Shown piece after piece: positions 17,127-24,813 of a stretch of 28,395 bases of DNA. The first letter of the stretch is position 1, and every line of letters begins with the position of its first letter. The translations under genes were made by a program, and so were the position numbers. The stretch lies in contig CALAZQ010000258.1 of the NCBI GenBank assembly GCA_937926325.1, positions 1 through 28,395 on the forward strand. Reading direction: 5' to 3'. Origin of the DNA: an uncultured Planctomycetaceae bacterium. GTDB lineage: Bacteria > Planctomycetota > Planctomycetia > Pirellulales > UBA1268. The notes under the pieces were generated by a model that saw only the letters and a program-made list of their open reading frames with translations, was not told where the DNA came from and searched no databases.

Positions 17127-17780
17127 ATGGCATCTGCAGTTCATTCATCGACGTTTGCACCGGCCACGCTCGGCCTGAGCGTATTGGTGCTGAACCGCTC
17201 ATTCATGGCCGTTCACGTGACCAACGTGCGGCGGGCACTGACACTGCTGTTCCGCGATCTCGCCGAGGTCGTCCACATCGAGCAGGGCCGCTTCTCTGCC
17301 CATTCGATTGAGTCGTGGCGGGAGCTCTCAGCCATCGAGGCTCTTGACCGTTCTCCCGAGCAGGACTGGATCAGGGCAGTCGGCTACGAGTTGCAGGCAC
17401 CCCGCGTAATCCGACTGCCGCACTGCGACCGCCGGCCGCGGCAGGGCCTGCGATTCAACCGGCGAAATGTGTTCGCCCGGGATGCCAATCGCTGCCAGTA
17501 CTGCGGGAAGAGTTTTCCGACCAGCGAACTCTCGCTCGATCATGTCGTGCCAAAGAGCCGTGGCGGCCCCACGAGTTGGGACAACATCGTCTGCGCCTGC
17601 GTCGCCTGTAACGTCCGCAAGGGTGGCCGCACTCCGGGTGAAGCCCGCATGCACCTGGTGCGTCAGCCCGCGATGCCAAAGCGAAGCCCGTTGATGGCAA
17701 TCAAGCTCCACAACCCGAAGTACGCCAGTTGGAAAAACTTCGTGGATCGCGCCTATTGGCTGGCCGATCTCCAGCAGTGA
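17127..17780 (+). CDS. HNH endonuclease-family protein
   Basis: A 217-residue protein with a complete HNH nuclease fold: CQYC (123-126), LSLDHVVPKSRGG (His139, the probable general base), the Asn in WDNIVCAC, and CVACNVRKG, completing the zinc-binding CxxC pairs and the last HNH residue. The first 100 residues (VLVLNRSFMAVHVTNVRRALTLL) match a widespread cyanobacterial and planctomycete HNH family of unknown target. No methylase or mobile-element gene is adjacent, so a restriction or homing role is not supported; DNA repair or processing is possible. The ATG at 17127 has no clear Shine-Dalgarno. It ends 20 bases from the convergent ferredoxin gene. Confidence 0.9.
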   Translation: MASAVHSSTFAPATLGLSVLVLNRSFMAVHVTNVRRALTLLFRDLAEVVHIEQGRFSAHSIESWRELSAIEALDRSPEQDWIRAVGYELQAPRVIRLPHCDRRPRQGLRFNRRNVFARDANRCQYCGKSFPTSELSLDHVVPKSRGGPTSWDNIVCACVACNVRKGGRTPGEARMHLVRQPAMPKRSPLMAIKLHNPKYASWKNFVDRAYWLADLQQ

Positions 17781-17800
17781 CCCGGGGTGGGATCGAACGG

Positions 17801-18076
17801 CTACTCGCAGAGCGGATCCTTCTTCTCGGTGATCACCGGCAACTGGGGTGACATCTCGGCATTGAGTTCGGTGAAATCCTTCCACTCGGCCGGCAGATTG
17901 TCTTCGTGGAAGATCGCCTCGACCGGGCACTCCGGCACGCAGGCCTCGCAGTCGATGCATTCGTCGGGATGGATGTAGACCATCTGCTCTCCCTCGTAAA
18001 AGCATTCGACCGGGCAGACAACAACACAGTCCGTGTACTTGCAGGCGAAGCAGGGCTCGGCGACGACGTGCGTCAT
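17801..18076 (-). CDS. fdxA: 7Fe ferredoxin ([3Fe-4S][4Fe-4S])
   Basis: A small cytoplasmic electron carrier of 91 residues. Its cysteines match Azotobacter ferredoxin I with an offset of one: Cys9, 12, 17, 21 and 25 in [17 protein letters not shown] and Cys40, 43, 46 and 50 in [12 protein letters not shown]. That pattern binds one 3Fe and one 4Fe cluster. The C-terminal part ([10 protein letters not shown]) also fits this family. The ATG at 18076 has GGAG about 10 bases upstream; an upstream extension of 26 residues in the open frame has no ferredoxin-like sequence and is rejected. Redox partner unknown. Confidence 0.95.
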   Translation of the reverse strand: MTHVVAEPCFACKYTDCVVVCPVECFYEGEQMVYIHPDECIDCEACVPECPVEAIFHEDNLPAEWKDFTELNAEMSPQLPVITEKKDPLCE

Positions 18077-18386
18077 GGTGGGGTAACTCCTCGAGAGAAA
18101 CACTTGGAACATTTGGACGGTCGTGCTGACGTCCGTCCCGGCATCCGGCCGCACCGCAACACCTGGGTCGTCTCTGACGATTCTGACAATGCTGCGGGCA
18201 GCGGCATCGTAGGAGGCCGTTTCAGGACTGTCAACGAATGCTCAATCGGCGACCACGGGATTGCCGCTTCAGGATTCGCGGCCCCCCCCGAATATTTCCC
18301 CGGGGCGGGGTTCGGCCTTGGAGGCGTTCCTGGAAGAGGGGTATAGTTCGGAGTTGGCATTGGCACGACGCCGTGGAGGAGTCGGC
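18077..18386. other. Divergent intergenic region, 310 bases
   Basis: It separates the ferredoxin gene (minus) from the sigma-factor gene (plus). It contains C- and G-rich tracts around 18279-18310 flanking a short A+T patch (GAATATTT), and a candidate promoter for the sigma gene (listed separately). No small gene is evident. Confidence 0.45.
18318..18347 (+). promoter_or_regulatory. Candidate housekeeping promoter of the sigma-factor gene
   Basis: TTGGAG at 18318-18323 and TATAGT at 18342-18347 with an 18-base spacer resemble sigma-70 -35 and -10 boxes. Transcription would start about 30 bases before the ATG at 18387, leaving room for the GGAGGA ribosome site at 18375-18380. This is motif matching by eye only. 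Confidence 0.35.
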
Positions 18387-19010
18387 ATGACAGACGATCG
18401 CGGCACACCCAACGGTTCGCACTGCCCGCCGGCAGATCGCCAGTTGGTCGATGCCTGCCTCGCCGGCACTCCCGGAGGCTGGGATCTCTTCATCCGACGG
18501 TTCGGCCGGCTGATTGCCGAGGTGGTGACGCGGACCGCGGACCGCCGCCTCAGAGGTCTCTCTGCGACCGACCGCGACGATCTGGTGGCGGAGGTGTTCG
18601 CCGAACTGCTCGCCCGGGACACGGCGGCGCTGCGGATGTTCTCGGGTCGCTCGACGCTCACCACCTACCTGACCGTTATCGCCCGCCGGGTGACGGTCCG
18701 GCAACTTCAGCGACGCTCGCGATCCGTCGCCCCCGTGGTGACCGGCGATGGTGCTGCCGAGGCCCCCGACGACAGCCTGCCGGCGACCGAAGTGACGGCC
18801 CAGCAGGAGGAAATCGAACACTGGCTTGCCTGCCTCGAGGAGACCGACCGGAACCTGGTTCGGATGCACGACCTTGAGGGTCACAGCTACAGCGAGATCG
18901 CCCGGGCGACCGGTATTCCGATCAACTCGATCGGCCCCCGCCTTTCCCGGGCCCGGGCCCTGGTTCGACAGGCCCGCGATCAACGCGACAATACCGGTGG
19001 TTCCACCTGA
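18387..19010 (+). CDS. ECF-like RNA polymerase sigma factor
   Basis: A 207-residue sigma-70-family regulator. Region 2 is visible at about 28-110 (DRDDLVAEVFAELLARD, then STLTTYLTVIARRVTVRQLQRR, the helix that opens the -10 element). Region 4, a helix-turn-helix binding the -35 element, lies at about 143-196 (LEETDRNLVRMHDLEGHSY, then SEIARATGIPINSIGPRLSRARALVR). A poorly conserved linker replaces region 3, as in ECF factors. GGAGGA lies 6 bases before the ATG. No anti-sigma gene is adjacent; the neighbours are a divergent ferredoxin and a convergent lipoprotein gene 8 bases away, so its target genes are unknown. Confidence 0.9.
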   Translation: MTDDRGTPNGSHCPPADRQLVDACLAGTPGGWDLFIRRFGRLIAEVVTRTADRRLRGLSATDRDDLVAEVFAELLARDTAALRMFSGRSTLTTYLTVIARRVTVRQLQRRSRSVAPVVTGDGAAEAPDDSLPATEVTAQQEEIEHWLACLEETDRNLVRMHDLEGHSYSEIARATGIPINSIGPRLSRARALVRQARDQRDNTGGST

Positions 19011-19018
19011 GCCGCCGG

Positions 19019-19939
19019 TCAGCCGCCCTGCCCGCCGCCGACCGGCGTGATCATGACCGCTGGATCGGCGAGATCGACCGGCTCATAGCCTTCATAGGCC
19101 GGCATCTGCCAGAGCTGGCCGGGGTCGGTGGCGGGGGCATTGATAACCAGGCTCGTCAACTCCAGCTTGAACTCAACGCCCGAAGCCGGCCACGACACCT
19201 CCACCAGCCGAGGCAAAGCCGCGCCGGACGTCGGATCGACCCGGTGCCGGCTGGTACGAACGCTGGCCAGCCGCTCGCCGGCACCGGTGAACAGGTGCTG
19301 CTCCTCGACCAGACCGGTTGTGGCATGCAGCAGGGTCGACTTCAGCAGCGGCCCGTCGGGTGACTCGATGGTGCTGCGAATTTCCAGTCTGCCATCCGCC
19401 GTGAGGAACGGCCCCTCATGCTGATCGTTGGGGCCGAACCGCACCAGCCCGAGCAGTTCCGGCATCCAGTCGGCCCGAATCGGCAGCAGCCGCCGGGCGG
19501 ACGACTGGTCATAGCGATCGTGCCGGCAGAAGAGCATGATCGGCGGCTCATGCCGTCTGATCCAGAGCCAGAAGAGGTCGTCATTGCTGCCGAGATCGAG
19601 TTCGTTGCCTGTCAACGAGGTCTGGGCCCGCAGCCGGAACCGCCGCGGCGGCTCGCAGGCAACCTGAGCCGACAGCCGGGGCACCCCCGGCACCGACAGC
19701 ACCGCCTGGGAGGCCATATAGCTGCGAACCCGACGGGTGTTGTCCTCGACAGCCGCGATGATCTGCTCCCGGGTCGGGTTGGCAGGCAGGGTCCGCGGCA
19801 GCGGCATCATGCCGACCTGATAGCCCCGCAGCACACCCGGGCAGCTCGCCCCGCTGCCGGCTACGACCAACAACAGCGTCGTAAAGACCAGCCAAACCTG
19901 TCGCTCAGACTGCGGCCGATTGTCGGTGGGGCCATTCAT
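19019..19939 (-). CDS. Putative lipoprotein, LolA/LolB-like fold suspected
   Basis: Function unknown. The 306-residue protein has a hydrophobic N-terminal segment (about 16-33) ending in GASC, a weak lipobox. The segment TREQIIAAVEDNTRRVRSYMA, followed by alternating strand-like sequence (PRRFRLRAQTSL, DDLFWLWIRR), resembles outer-membrane lipoprotein-sorting-like planctomycete proteins. That resemblance is to the general pattern, not to a diagnostic motif. The C-terminal tail is Gly-rich (TPVGGGQGG). Its ATG overlaps the upstream stop by 4 bases (ATGA), coupling it to the small protein gene next door. Confidence 0.75.
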   Translation of the reverse strand: MNGPTDNRPQSERQVWLVFTTLLLVVAGSGASCPGVLRGYQVGMMPLPRTLPANPTREQIIAAVEDNTRRVRSYMASQAVLSVPGVPRLSAQVACEPPRRFRLRAQTSLTGNELDLGSNDDLFWLWIRRHEPPIMLFCRHDRYDQSSARRLLPIRADWMPELLGLVRFGPNDQHEGPFLTADGRLEIRSTIESPDGPLLKSTLLHATTGLVEEQHLFTGAGERLASVRTSRHRVDPTSGAALPRLVEVSWPASGVEFKLELTSLVINAPATDPGQLWQMPAYEGYEPVDLADPAVMITPVGGGQGG

Positions 19940-20460
19940 GCCTCACCTCCCGACCAGAGCAGGCTGGCCAGCCGCTCCTCGACCACCTCCCGGTCGGCCG
20001 GCTCGGGGACCGCCACCACCACCGTGTAGTCGCAGTCCCGCCGGCGGCAGGAAAAGGCCATCGTTTCCGGTATCTGGGGATCGGCCCCCGGCCGATTCGG
20101 TTGTTCGGCCGTGGCCACCGCCGCCGGCTCGGCGAATCGCAGCACCCGTCGCCGCACCAGCTGCAGGGCCAGCAGGTATCGCAATGCCGCCTCGTCCGGC
20201 TCGGTGCCGAGCGCCTCGAGGGTATCGAGCAGAATATCGACTGGGGCCAGTTGGACGCCCTTTGCCTCAGGCTCAGGCACGATGCTCCGCCACCAGGCGA
20301 GGGTGCCGTCCGGAGGGCCGGCCCAGGCAGCGGCCGACCAGTCGCGCCGCACCAGGCTGCCACCGTCCCGCACGAGCGCTGAGTAGATGGTGTCACCTGG
20401 GACAAACGCCGCCTCGGTGACCTGACAGACGCTTCCCGGTCGCTGGAGTTTCAGATCCAT
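19936..20460 (-). CDS. Conserved-looking hypothetical protein, 174 residues
   Basis: Function unknown. The likely start is the ATG at 20460 (MDLKLQRPGSVCQVT); the open frame upstream is not protein-like. Visible features are CQVTEAAFVPGDTIYSALVRDGG at the N-terminus, a Trp-rich stretch (DWSAAAWAGPPDGTLAWWRS), a helical middle (ILLDTLEALGTEPDEAALRYLLALQLVRRRVLR, here given in outline), and two Cys near the C-terminus (SCRRRDCDY). I recall similar short proteins in planctomycetes next to lipoprotein genes. It is coupled by a 4-base overlap to the lipoprotein gene downstream, which suggests a shared role at the envelope. Confidence 0.72.
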   Translation of the reverse strand: MDLKLQRPGSVCQVTEAAFVPGDTIYSALVRDGGSLVRRDWSAAAWAGPPDGTLAWWRSIVPEPEAKGVQLAPVDILLDTLEALGTEPDEAALRYLLALQLVRRRVLRFAEPAAVATAEQPNRPGADPQIPETMAFSCRRRDCDYTVVVAVPEPADREVVEERLASLLWSGGEA

Positions 20461-20613
20461 GGGGCGGTCCGGGGCTGGCGAGCAGAGGCGTCGGTGGGCG
20501 TCCCGCCGACCGTTCAAGGGCGGGAGGTGTATCGCGCCCCCACCGGCCGTCGCAAGCCTGGTTGACCTCTGGCCAACTGGGTGGCCTGCGGGGCCCGCGC
20601 AACGCGCGTCGCT

Positions 20614-21477
20614 TCAGCAAGCAAGCAGCAATCGGGCAAGTTCGAGCAGGCCACCATCCTCATGGCCGGCCACCACTCGGTCGGCCGCCTGCCGCACCTC
20701 CGGCCGGGCATTGCCCATCGCCACCCCGAGGCCCGCCCCGGCGATCATCGGCAGGTCGTTGCGATCGTCGCCGGCGGCACAGATCGCCTCAGGCGGAATA
20801 CCCCAGCCCGCTGCCAGCTGCAGCACGCTCGACCACTTGTCGACACCGGCCGGCGCAATCTCGCAGAGCCAGTCGCGGTAGCGGGGGCTCTGGATGGTGT
20901 GCAGCGACACTGCCGCTGGGAAGGCGGCTGCAAGCCGGGCTTCAAGGGCGTCCATCGCCTCCCGGGGGCCCATCGCAAAGCCGGCGAAGGCGTCGGCCGG
21001 TGGCGACCGGTGAAGTTCCGGATCGACGCGGGCGAGCTGCCGGTTGCGGTCGAGGTACTCACCAAAGCCGGTTGGCTGGCCGTTGGCGTCGAGGCTCTCG
21101 AGCGTCCGGCAATGAAAGTCGAAGCCCTCTTCATAGCTGTCGGTATAGACCACCGGCTCATGACCCTCCGCCACGATGGTTGCGACAATCCGAGTGAGCA
21201 TGTCGGCAGGAAACCCGGCCCGGAAGAGCGTGCGATGATCGGCCGGCTGCTTCACGAGCCCACCCGAGGCGGTCACGAGCGGCCCCTCAAGCCCCAGTTC
21301 GGCCGCAATCGGCAGCACATCGCGGTAGCGGCGGCCCGTCGCCAGCAGCACCCGAATGCCGGCGGCCTGCACCTGCCGCACCGCCTCGCGGGCGGCAGCC
21401 GTCACCTGGTGGCGGCTGTCGGTGACCGTGCCATCGACGTCGAGCACCAATAACTGAAACGATGAAGCCACGTCCAT
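20614..21477 (-). CDS. Cof-type HAD-superfamily phosphatase
   Basis: Probably a cytoplasmic phosphatase of sugar phosphates or similar small molecules, substrate unknown. The HAD motifs are present in order: LDVDGTVTD (nucleophile Asp13, Asp15), LLATGR (motif II), VDKWSSVLQL (Lys, motif III) and AAGDDRNDLPMI (motif IV), with GVAMGNA following as is typical of the Cof subgroup. The long cap inserted between motifs II and III fits the C2-cap type. Length is 287 residues from the ATG at 21477; longer upstream translation is low-complexity and rejected. It is divergent from the Rieske ferredoxin gene, 69 bases apart. Confidence 0.92.
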   Translation of the reverse strand: MDVASSFQLLVLDVDGTVTDSRHQVTAAAREAVRQVQAAGIRVLLATGRRYRDVLPIAAELGLEGPLVTASGGLVKQPADHRTLFRAGFPADMLTRIVATIVAEGHEPVVYTDSYEEGFDFHCRTLESLDANGQPTGFGEYLDRNRQLARVDPELHRSPPADAFAGFAMGPREAMDALEARLAAAFPAAVSLHTIQSPRYRDWLCEIAPAGVDKWSSVLQLAAGWGIPPEAICAAGDDRNDLPMIAGAGLGVAMGNARPEVRQAADRVVAGHEDGGLLELARLLLAC

Positions 21478-21546
21478 GTGTCGGGCAGGAAGGGAATCGG
21501 CAGCAGCAGCGGTGGCCGCTGCCGTTATGATACGCGTGGAGGCAGC

Positions 21547-21888
21547 ATGACGAGCGAACAATCCAACCCCCCGTTCCTTCCCGTCGTCAAAGCCGGTGAG
21601 ATTCCGGCCGGCGAGGGCCGCACCTTCGAGGTGGCCGGCCGCCTCGTGGCGGTTTTTTTTGACGGCAGCGACTATCACGCCATGGACGATCTCTGCCCCC
21701 ACATGGGGGCGTCACTCGGCTCGGGCCCACTGGTTGATGGCGTCGTCACCTGTCCCTGGCACGCCTGGCGATTTGGCGTCTGCGACGGTGCCTGGTGCGA
21801 TAACCCGGCGCTGAAGGTCGATGTCTTTCCCACCCGACTCGCCGGCGACATGGTCGAGGTACAGGTGCCGCCAGCCGAGCGGTGCTGA
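21547..21888 (+). CDS. Rieske [2Fe-2S] ferredoxin-like protein
   Basis: A small soluble Rieske protein of 113 residues, similar in layout to dioxygenase ferredoxins and the NirD subunit of nitrite reductase. The ligands are Cys50 and His52 (CPH) and Cys69 and His72 (CPWH), with 16 residues between the pairs. It lacks the extra disulfide Cys of the bc-complex Rieske and has no signal or membrane helix, so it is cytoplasmic and not part of the respiratory operon upstream. GGAGG lies 4 bases before the ATG. No dioxygenase or nitrite reductase gene is adjacent, so the partner is unknown. Confidence 0.93.
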   Translation: MTSEQSNPPFLPVVKAGEIPAGEGRTFEVAGRLVAVFFDGSDYHAMDDLCPHMGASLGSGPLVDGVVTCPWHAWRFGVCDGAWCDNPALKVDVFPTRLAGDMVEVQVPPAERC

Positions 21889-21919
21889 CAGCCGGAGCCC
21901 AACCGGCCAGGCCATCGGC

Positions 21920-22627
21920 TCATCTGGCAGTGAGGCTGAGCGACTCGCCGGGCGCGAGCACCTTCGCCTCGGCCAGCCCCGCCGCCTCGACCCGGCCGGC
22001 CCAGGCCTGCGGATCCTGCTCGATCGGCGGCCACGTGCTGTAGTGACAGGGCAGCACCACGCGGGGCTTGAGCAGACGAACCGCTTCCAGGGAGTCGTCA
22101 GGCCCCATCGTGAAAAGATCACCAATCGGCAGGATGGCGAGGTCAAGCCCCCTGCCCTGCCCGTCGGGCCGGCCGATCCGCTCCATGTCGGAGAACAGGC
22201 AGGTGTCGCCGGCGATGAAGATCCTCGCCCCGCCCACATCAAGCAGCCAGCTGGCTGCCGGGCCGCCATAGCTGCCGTCGGGCAGGCTTGAGGAATGATG
22301 GGCCAGTTCCATCTTCGCCCGCCCTCCAGGCACAGCAGTCGCCCCACCGAGATTCATGCCGGTGACCTGTTCGACACCCTGGCCCGTCAGCCACTGGGCA
22401 ATCTCAAAGGCACAAAAGACCGGTGCCTGCGTTCGCGTGGCAATCGGCACGCAGTCAGCGAGGTGATCGAAGTGGGCATGGGTGAGCAGGATGGCATCGC
22501 AGCTGACCTCGGCCGCCTTGAAGGCCGCCGTCGGACAGTCATCAAAGAACGGATCGACCAGCAGCACGCCACTGCCAGTGTCGATCAGAAAAGTCGAATG
22601 CCCACTCCAGGTCACAGTGACGGCCAT
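21920..22627 (-). CDS. UPF0173-type metal-dependent hydrolase (metallo-beta-lactamase fold)
   Basis: A 235-residue cytoplasmic hydrolase of unknown substrate. It starts in the way typical of UPF0173 proteins (VTWSGHSTFLI), followed by VDPFF and the metal motif THAHFDHLAD (His50, His52, Asp54, His55). Further metal ligands are expected at AHHSS, AGDTCLF and CHYSTWP, all present. It lacks the extra C-terminal part of RNase-type members. The ATG at 22627 has GGAG 8 bases upstream. It is 96 bases downstream of pgi on the same strand, and could be co-transcribed. Confidence 0.93.
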   Translation of the reverse strand: MAVTVTWSGHSTFLIDTGSGVLLVDPFFDDCPTAAFKAAEVSCDAILLTHAHFDHLADCVPIATRTQAPVFCAFEIAQWLTGQGVEQVTGMNLGGATAVPGGRAKMELAHHSSSLPDGSYGGPAASWLLDVGGARIFIAGDTCLFSDMERIGRPDGQGRGLDLAILPIGDLFTMGPDDSLEAVRLLKPRVVLPCHYSTWPPIEQDPQAWAGRVEAAGLAEAKVLAPGESLSLTAR

Positions 22628-22723
22628 CGGTTCGCTCCAGGTGAGAGAATGTTGGAAAGTGAGTCACTATTTTTCGCAGAGCCGAGGTGGGCCCATGCCG
22701 TCTCGCCGGCCGTTCGCTGGCGG

Positions 22724-24169
22724 TCAGCCCTCCGGCCGCAGCCGCTTCATCATCAATTTCTTGTAGGCCTCCACCCCTGGCTGGCCGTACGGATTGGTGC
22801 CGACCAGGCGGCCCTCGACCACCGTGGCCAGCATCAGCATCTGTAGCAACTGGCCAACGGTGTGCTCGTCGATCCGCGGCAACTGAATGGTGGCGGTGGG
22901 CCGCTGCACCGACGCATAGGCCTCGTTGGTACCGTCAGTCGCCGCGGTCAGCATCGCCGGCCAGCTCGTGCCGATCAGGTCGTCGAGCTGGTCTTCGTTG
23001 CCGTCAGAGCCGGTCAGCGGCGGCAGGGCGAGCGGGTCGCGGCGGGGTTCGCCGACGCAGAGGTTGGTGATCAGCTTGTCGCGGCGGCCTTCCTGATGCT
23101 GCTGGCCGCGGGAGTGAAGGTCGCGGGTGGTGACCGCCGTCAGCGGTGTCGCCCCCTTTTCATCCTTGCCGAGACTCTCCGAAAGCAGCTGGTCGTACCA
23201 GAAGCCGACCGCCTCCAGTCGGTTGCTCCAGCTGGAGAGCACCCGAATCGTGGCCGCCATCTGGGTTTCGGCCAGGTGCGAAACCGCCACGTACTGCAGC
23301 ACCGGATTCTCGGCGGGCGGGGCCTCCCGAAACCGGCGGGTCATCGCCGCGGCCCCCTCCAGGAGCCGCACCACGTCGATGCCGACGATCGACGCCGGCA
23401 ACAGGCCGACCGCGGTGAAGACCGAAAAACGACCGCCAACGCCATCGGGAATGCCGAAGACATCGGGGCAGCCAAGCGTCGTGGCCAGACTCGCCAGCTT
23501 GCCGCTGGCGCCGGTGATCGGTACCAGCCGCTCAGCCAGCCGGGCCGGGTCGTGGCCTACCGCAACGGCCAGTTCCCGGAGAAACAGCCGCGTGGCAACC
23601 GCCGTCTCGAGCGTGCCGCCACTCTTGCTGACCACCAGCAACGCCCACTGGGTCAGCAGGTCGTCGGCATCAGCCCGCTCGGCCGGTGCCAGTACATCAA
23701 GCAGCCCTTGGGCGGAATCGTTGTCGATGTTGAAGCCTTCAAAGGACAGCCGGGGCCTCCCCCCCCGCTCGCCGCGCGACAGCTCGTTATGAAAGGGATG
23801 GCAGCACGACTCGAACAGGGCCCGGGTGCCCATGTAGGAGCCGCCGATGCCGAGCACTACCACCCGATCGACCGCCTCCCGCAGCCGCTTGGCGGTCTGC
23901 AGGATTGCAAACAGTTCACTCTCTGGCCGGGTGGTGCCGTAGTCGGCCAGCAGCCGCTCGGGCAGGTCGATGAAGGCCGGGTCGAGCGGCTCGCTGCCGG
24001 CCTGGCCGCTTCGCCACCGGTCGAGATCGGCGAGGCTGGCCGCCCGCGCCTGCTCCAGCGGCCCGGCCAGGCCATCGAGGTCCGCCTGACTGATCCCGCC
24101 GGTGGCCAGCACTGCCTCAGCGTCGTAGGAAATCGGATCGTCGGGGGGCGTGGGGCGAACATTGCTCAT
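22724..24169 (-). CDS. pgi: Glucose-6-phosphate isomerase
   Basis: Interconverts glucose 6-phosphate and fructose 6-phosphate in glycolysis and gluconeogenesis, in the cytoplasm. Signatures: GIGGSYMGTRAL (about 107-117), VVSKSGGTLET (about 179-189), GGRFSVFTAVGLLP (about 245-258), the region around DLHSRGQQHQEG (350-361, with active-site His358), and QLLQMLMLATVVEG before NPYGQPGVEAYK (Lys470). The protein has 481 residues, in the range of shorter bacterial PGIs. The start is the ATG at 24169; a longer open frame upstream is Arg/Pro-rich and not protein-like. It is divergent from the ABA4-like gene. Confidence 0.97.
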   Translation of the reverse strand: MSNVRPTPPDDPISYDAEAVLATGGISQADLDGLAGPLEQARAASLADLDRWRSGQAGSEPLDPAFIDLPERLLADYGTTRPESELFAILQTAKRLREAVDRVVVLGIGGSYMGTRALFESCCHPFHNELSRGERGGRPRLSFEGFNIDNDSAQGLLDVLAPAERADADDLLTQWALLVVSKSGGTLETAVATRLFLRELAVAVGHDPARLAERLVPITGASGKLASLATTLGCPDVFGIPDGVGGRFSVFTAVGLLPASIVGIDVVRLLEGAAAMTRRFREAPPAENPVLQYVAVSHLAETQMAATIRVLSSWSNRLEAVGFWYDQLLSESLGKDEKGATPLTAVTTRDLHSRGQQHQEGRRDKLITNLCVGEPRRDPLALPPLTGSDGNEDQLDDLIGTSWPAMLTAATDGTNEAYASVQRPTATIQLPRIDEHTVGQLLQMLMLATVVEGRLVGTNPYGQPGVEAYKKLMMKRLRPEG

Positions 24170-24288
24170 GGTGGGCACTCGAGGGGTGTGACGGGGGCGG
24201 GCGGGACCGTTAGCCGGCGGTGGTAGGATCAAGCGGCCGGGCCGCCGCAAATGGCGACCGGCCGAGCGAAACCTTACCGGAGGCGACA

Positions 24289-24741
24289 ATGGCCGAGCAA
24301 CTCTTTCAGATCACCAACACGGTCGCCCTGCTCGCCTGGCTGCCGCTGCTGTTGCTTCCCGGCAATCGGTTCATCACCGACACCCTCTGCCGACGGCTGG
24401 TGCCTGCCGCCCTCGCTGCGGTCTACCTCGGCGTCATCGGCTGGAAGCTGGCCGCAGGCGGGCCACCTCCGGGCGATGTCATGACCATCGCCGGCCTCCG
24501 GCAGGCCTTCGCCGATGACCTCGTCTTCGCCGCCGCCTGGACCCACTATCTGGTCTTCGACATGGTGGTCGGCACCGTGATTGCCCGCGAGGCGGTCGCG
24601 GCCGGCATCCCCTGGCCGCTGCGGAGCCTGAGCCTCCTGCTGACCTTCCTCTCCGGCCCGGTCGGCTACCTGCTTCATCTCGGCCTGCGGCTGCGGTGGC
24701 GGGAAGCCAGTCCCGCCCCCCTTGCAGACGCCGCGGCCTGA
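24289..24741 (+). CDS. ABA4-like membrane protein (DUF4281 type)
   Basis: A 150-residue integral membrane protein with about four helices. It shows signatures I associate with the ABA4 family: LLLPGNRF after the first helix, AAAWTHYLVFDMVVGTVIAREA (in outline), and LSGPVGYLLHLGLR near the C-terminus. In plants ABA4 takes part in neoxanthin formation; bacterial members have no settled role. A GGAGG lies 5 bases before the ATG at 24289, which fixes the start. It precedes the phosphoglycerate mutase gene by 72 bases on the same strand. No carotenoid gene is visible in the window. Confidence 0.85.
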   Translation: MAEQLFQITNTVALLAWLPLLLLPGNRFITDTLCRRLVPAALAAVYLGVIGWKLAAGGPPPGDVMTIAGLRQAFADDLVFAAAWTHYLVFDMVVGTVIAREAVAAGIPWPLRSLSLLLTFLSGPVGYLLHLGLRLRWREASPAPLADAAA

Positions 24742-24801
24742 ACCGACAACTGTGGCAGCCAACCGCTCGCCCCACACCACCTGCCCAAGCCCCTGACCTT
24801 C

Positions 24802-24805
24802 GGAG
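24802..24805 (+). promoter_or_regulatory. Ribosome binding site (GGAG) supporting a GTG start
   Basis: GGAG lies 8 bases before the GTG at 24814 and supports it as the start of the phosphoglycerate mutase gene. Confidence 0.6.
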
Positions 24806-24813
24806 ACACCGCT

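Noticed and set aside
17328..18005. A 225-codon minus-strand frame across the HNH and ferredoxin genes
   Set aside because: It runs through two genes with clear motifs in other frames and has none of its own.
18354..18372. TGGCAC near the sigma-factor gene as a sigma-54 promoter
   Set aside because: The -12 element (TTGC at the right spacing) is missing.
22704..22722. Hairpin just after the pgi stop as an intrinsic terminator
   Set aside because: On the transcribed strand the stem has a mismatch, and no T-run follows.
22862..24226. A 454-codon open frame on the plus strand opposite pgi
   Set aside because: Its translation is rich in Arg, Gly and Gln without any family motif, while the minus strand carries all the PGI signatures. 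It is a shadow of high-G+C coding.
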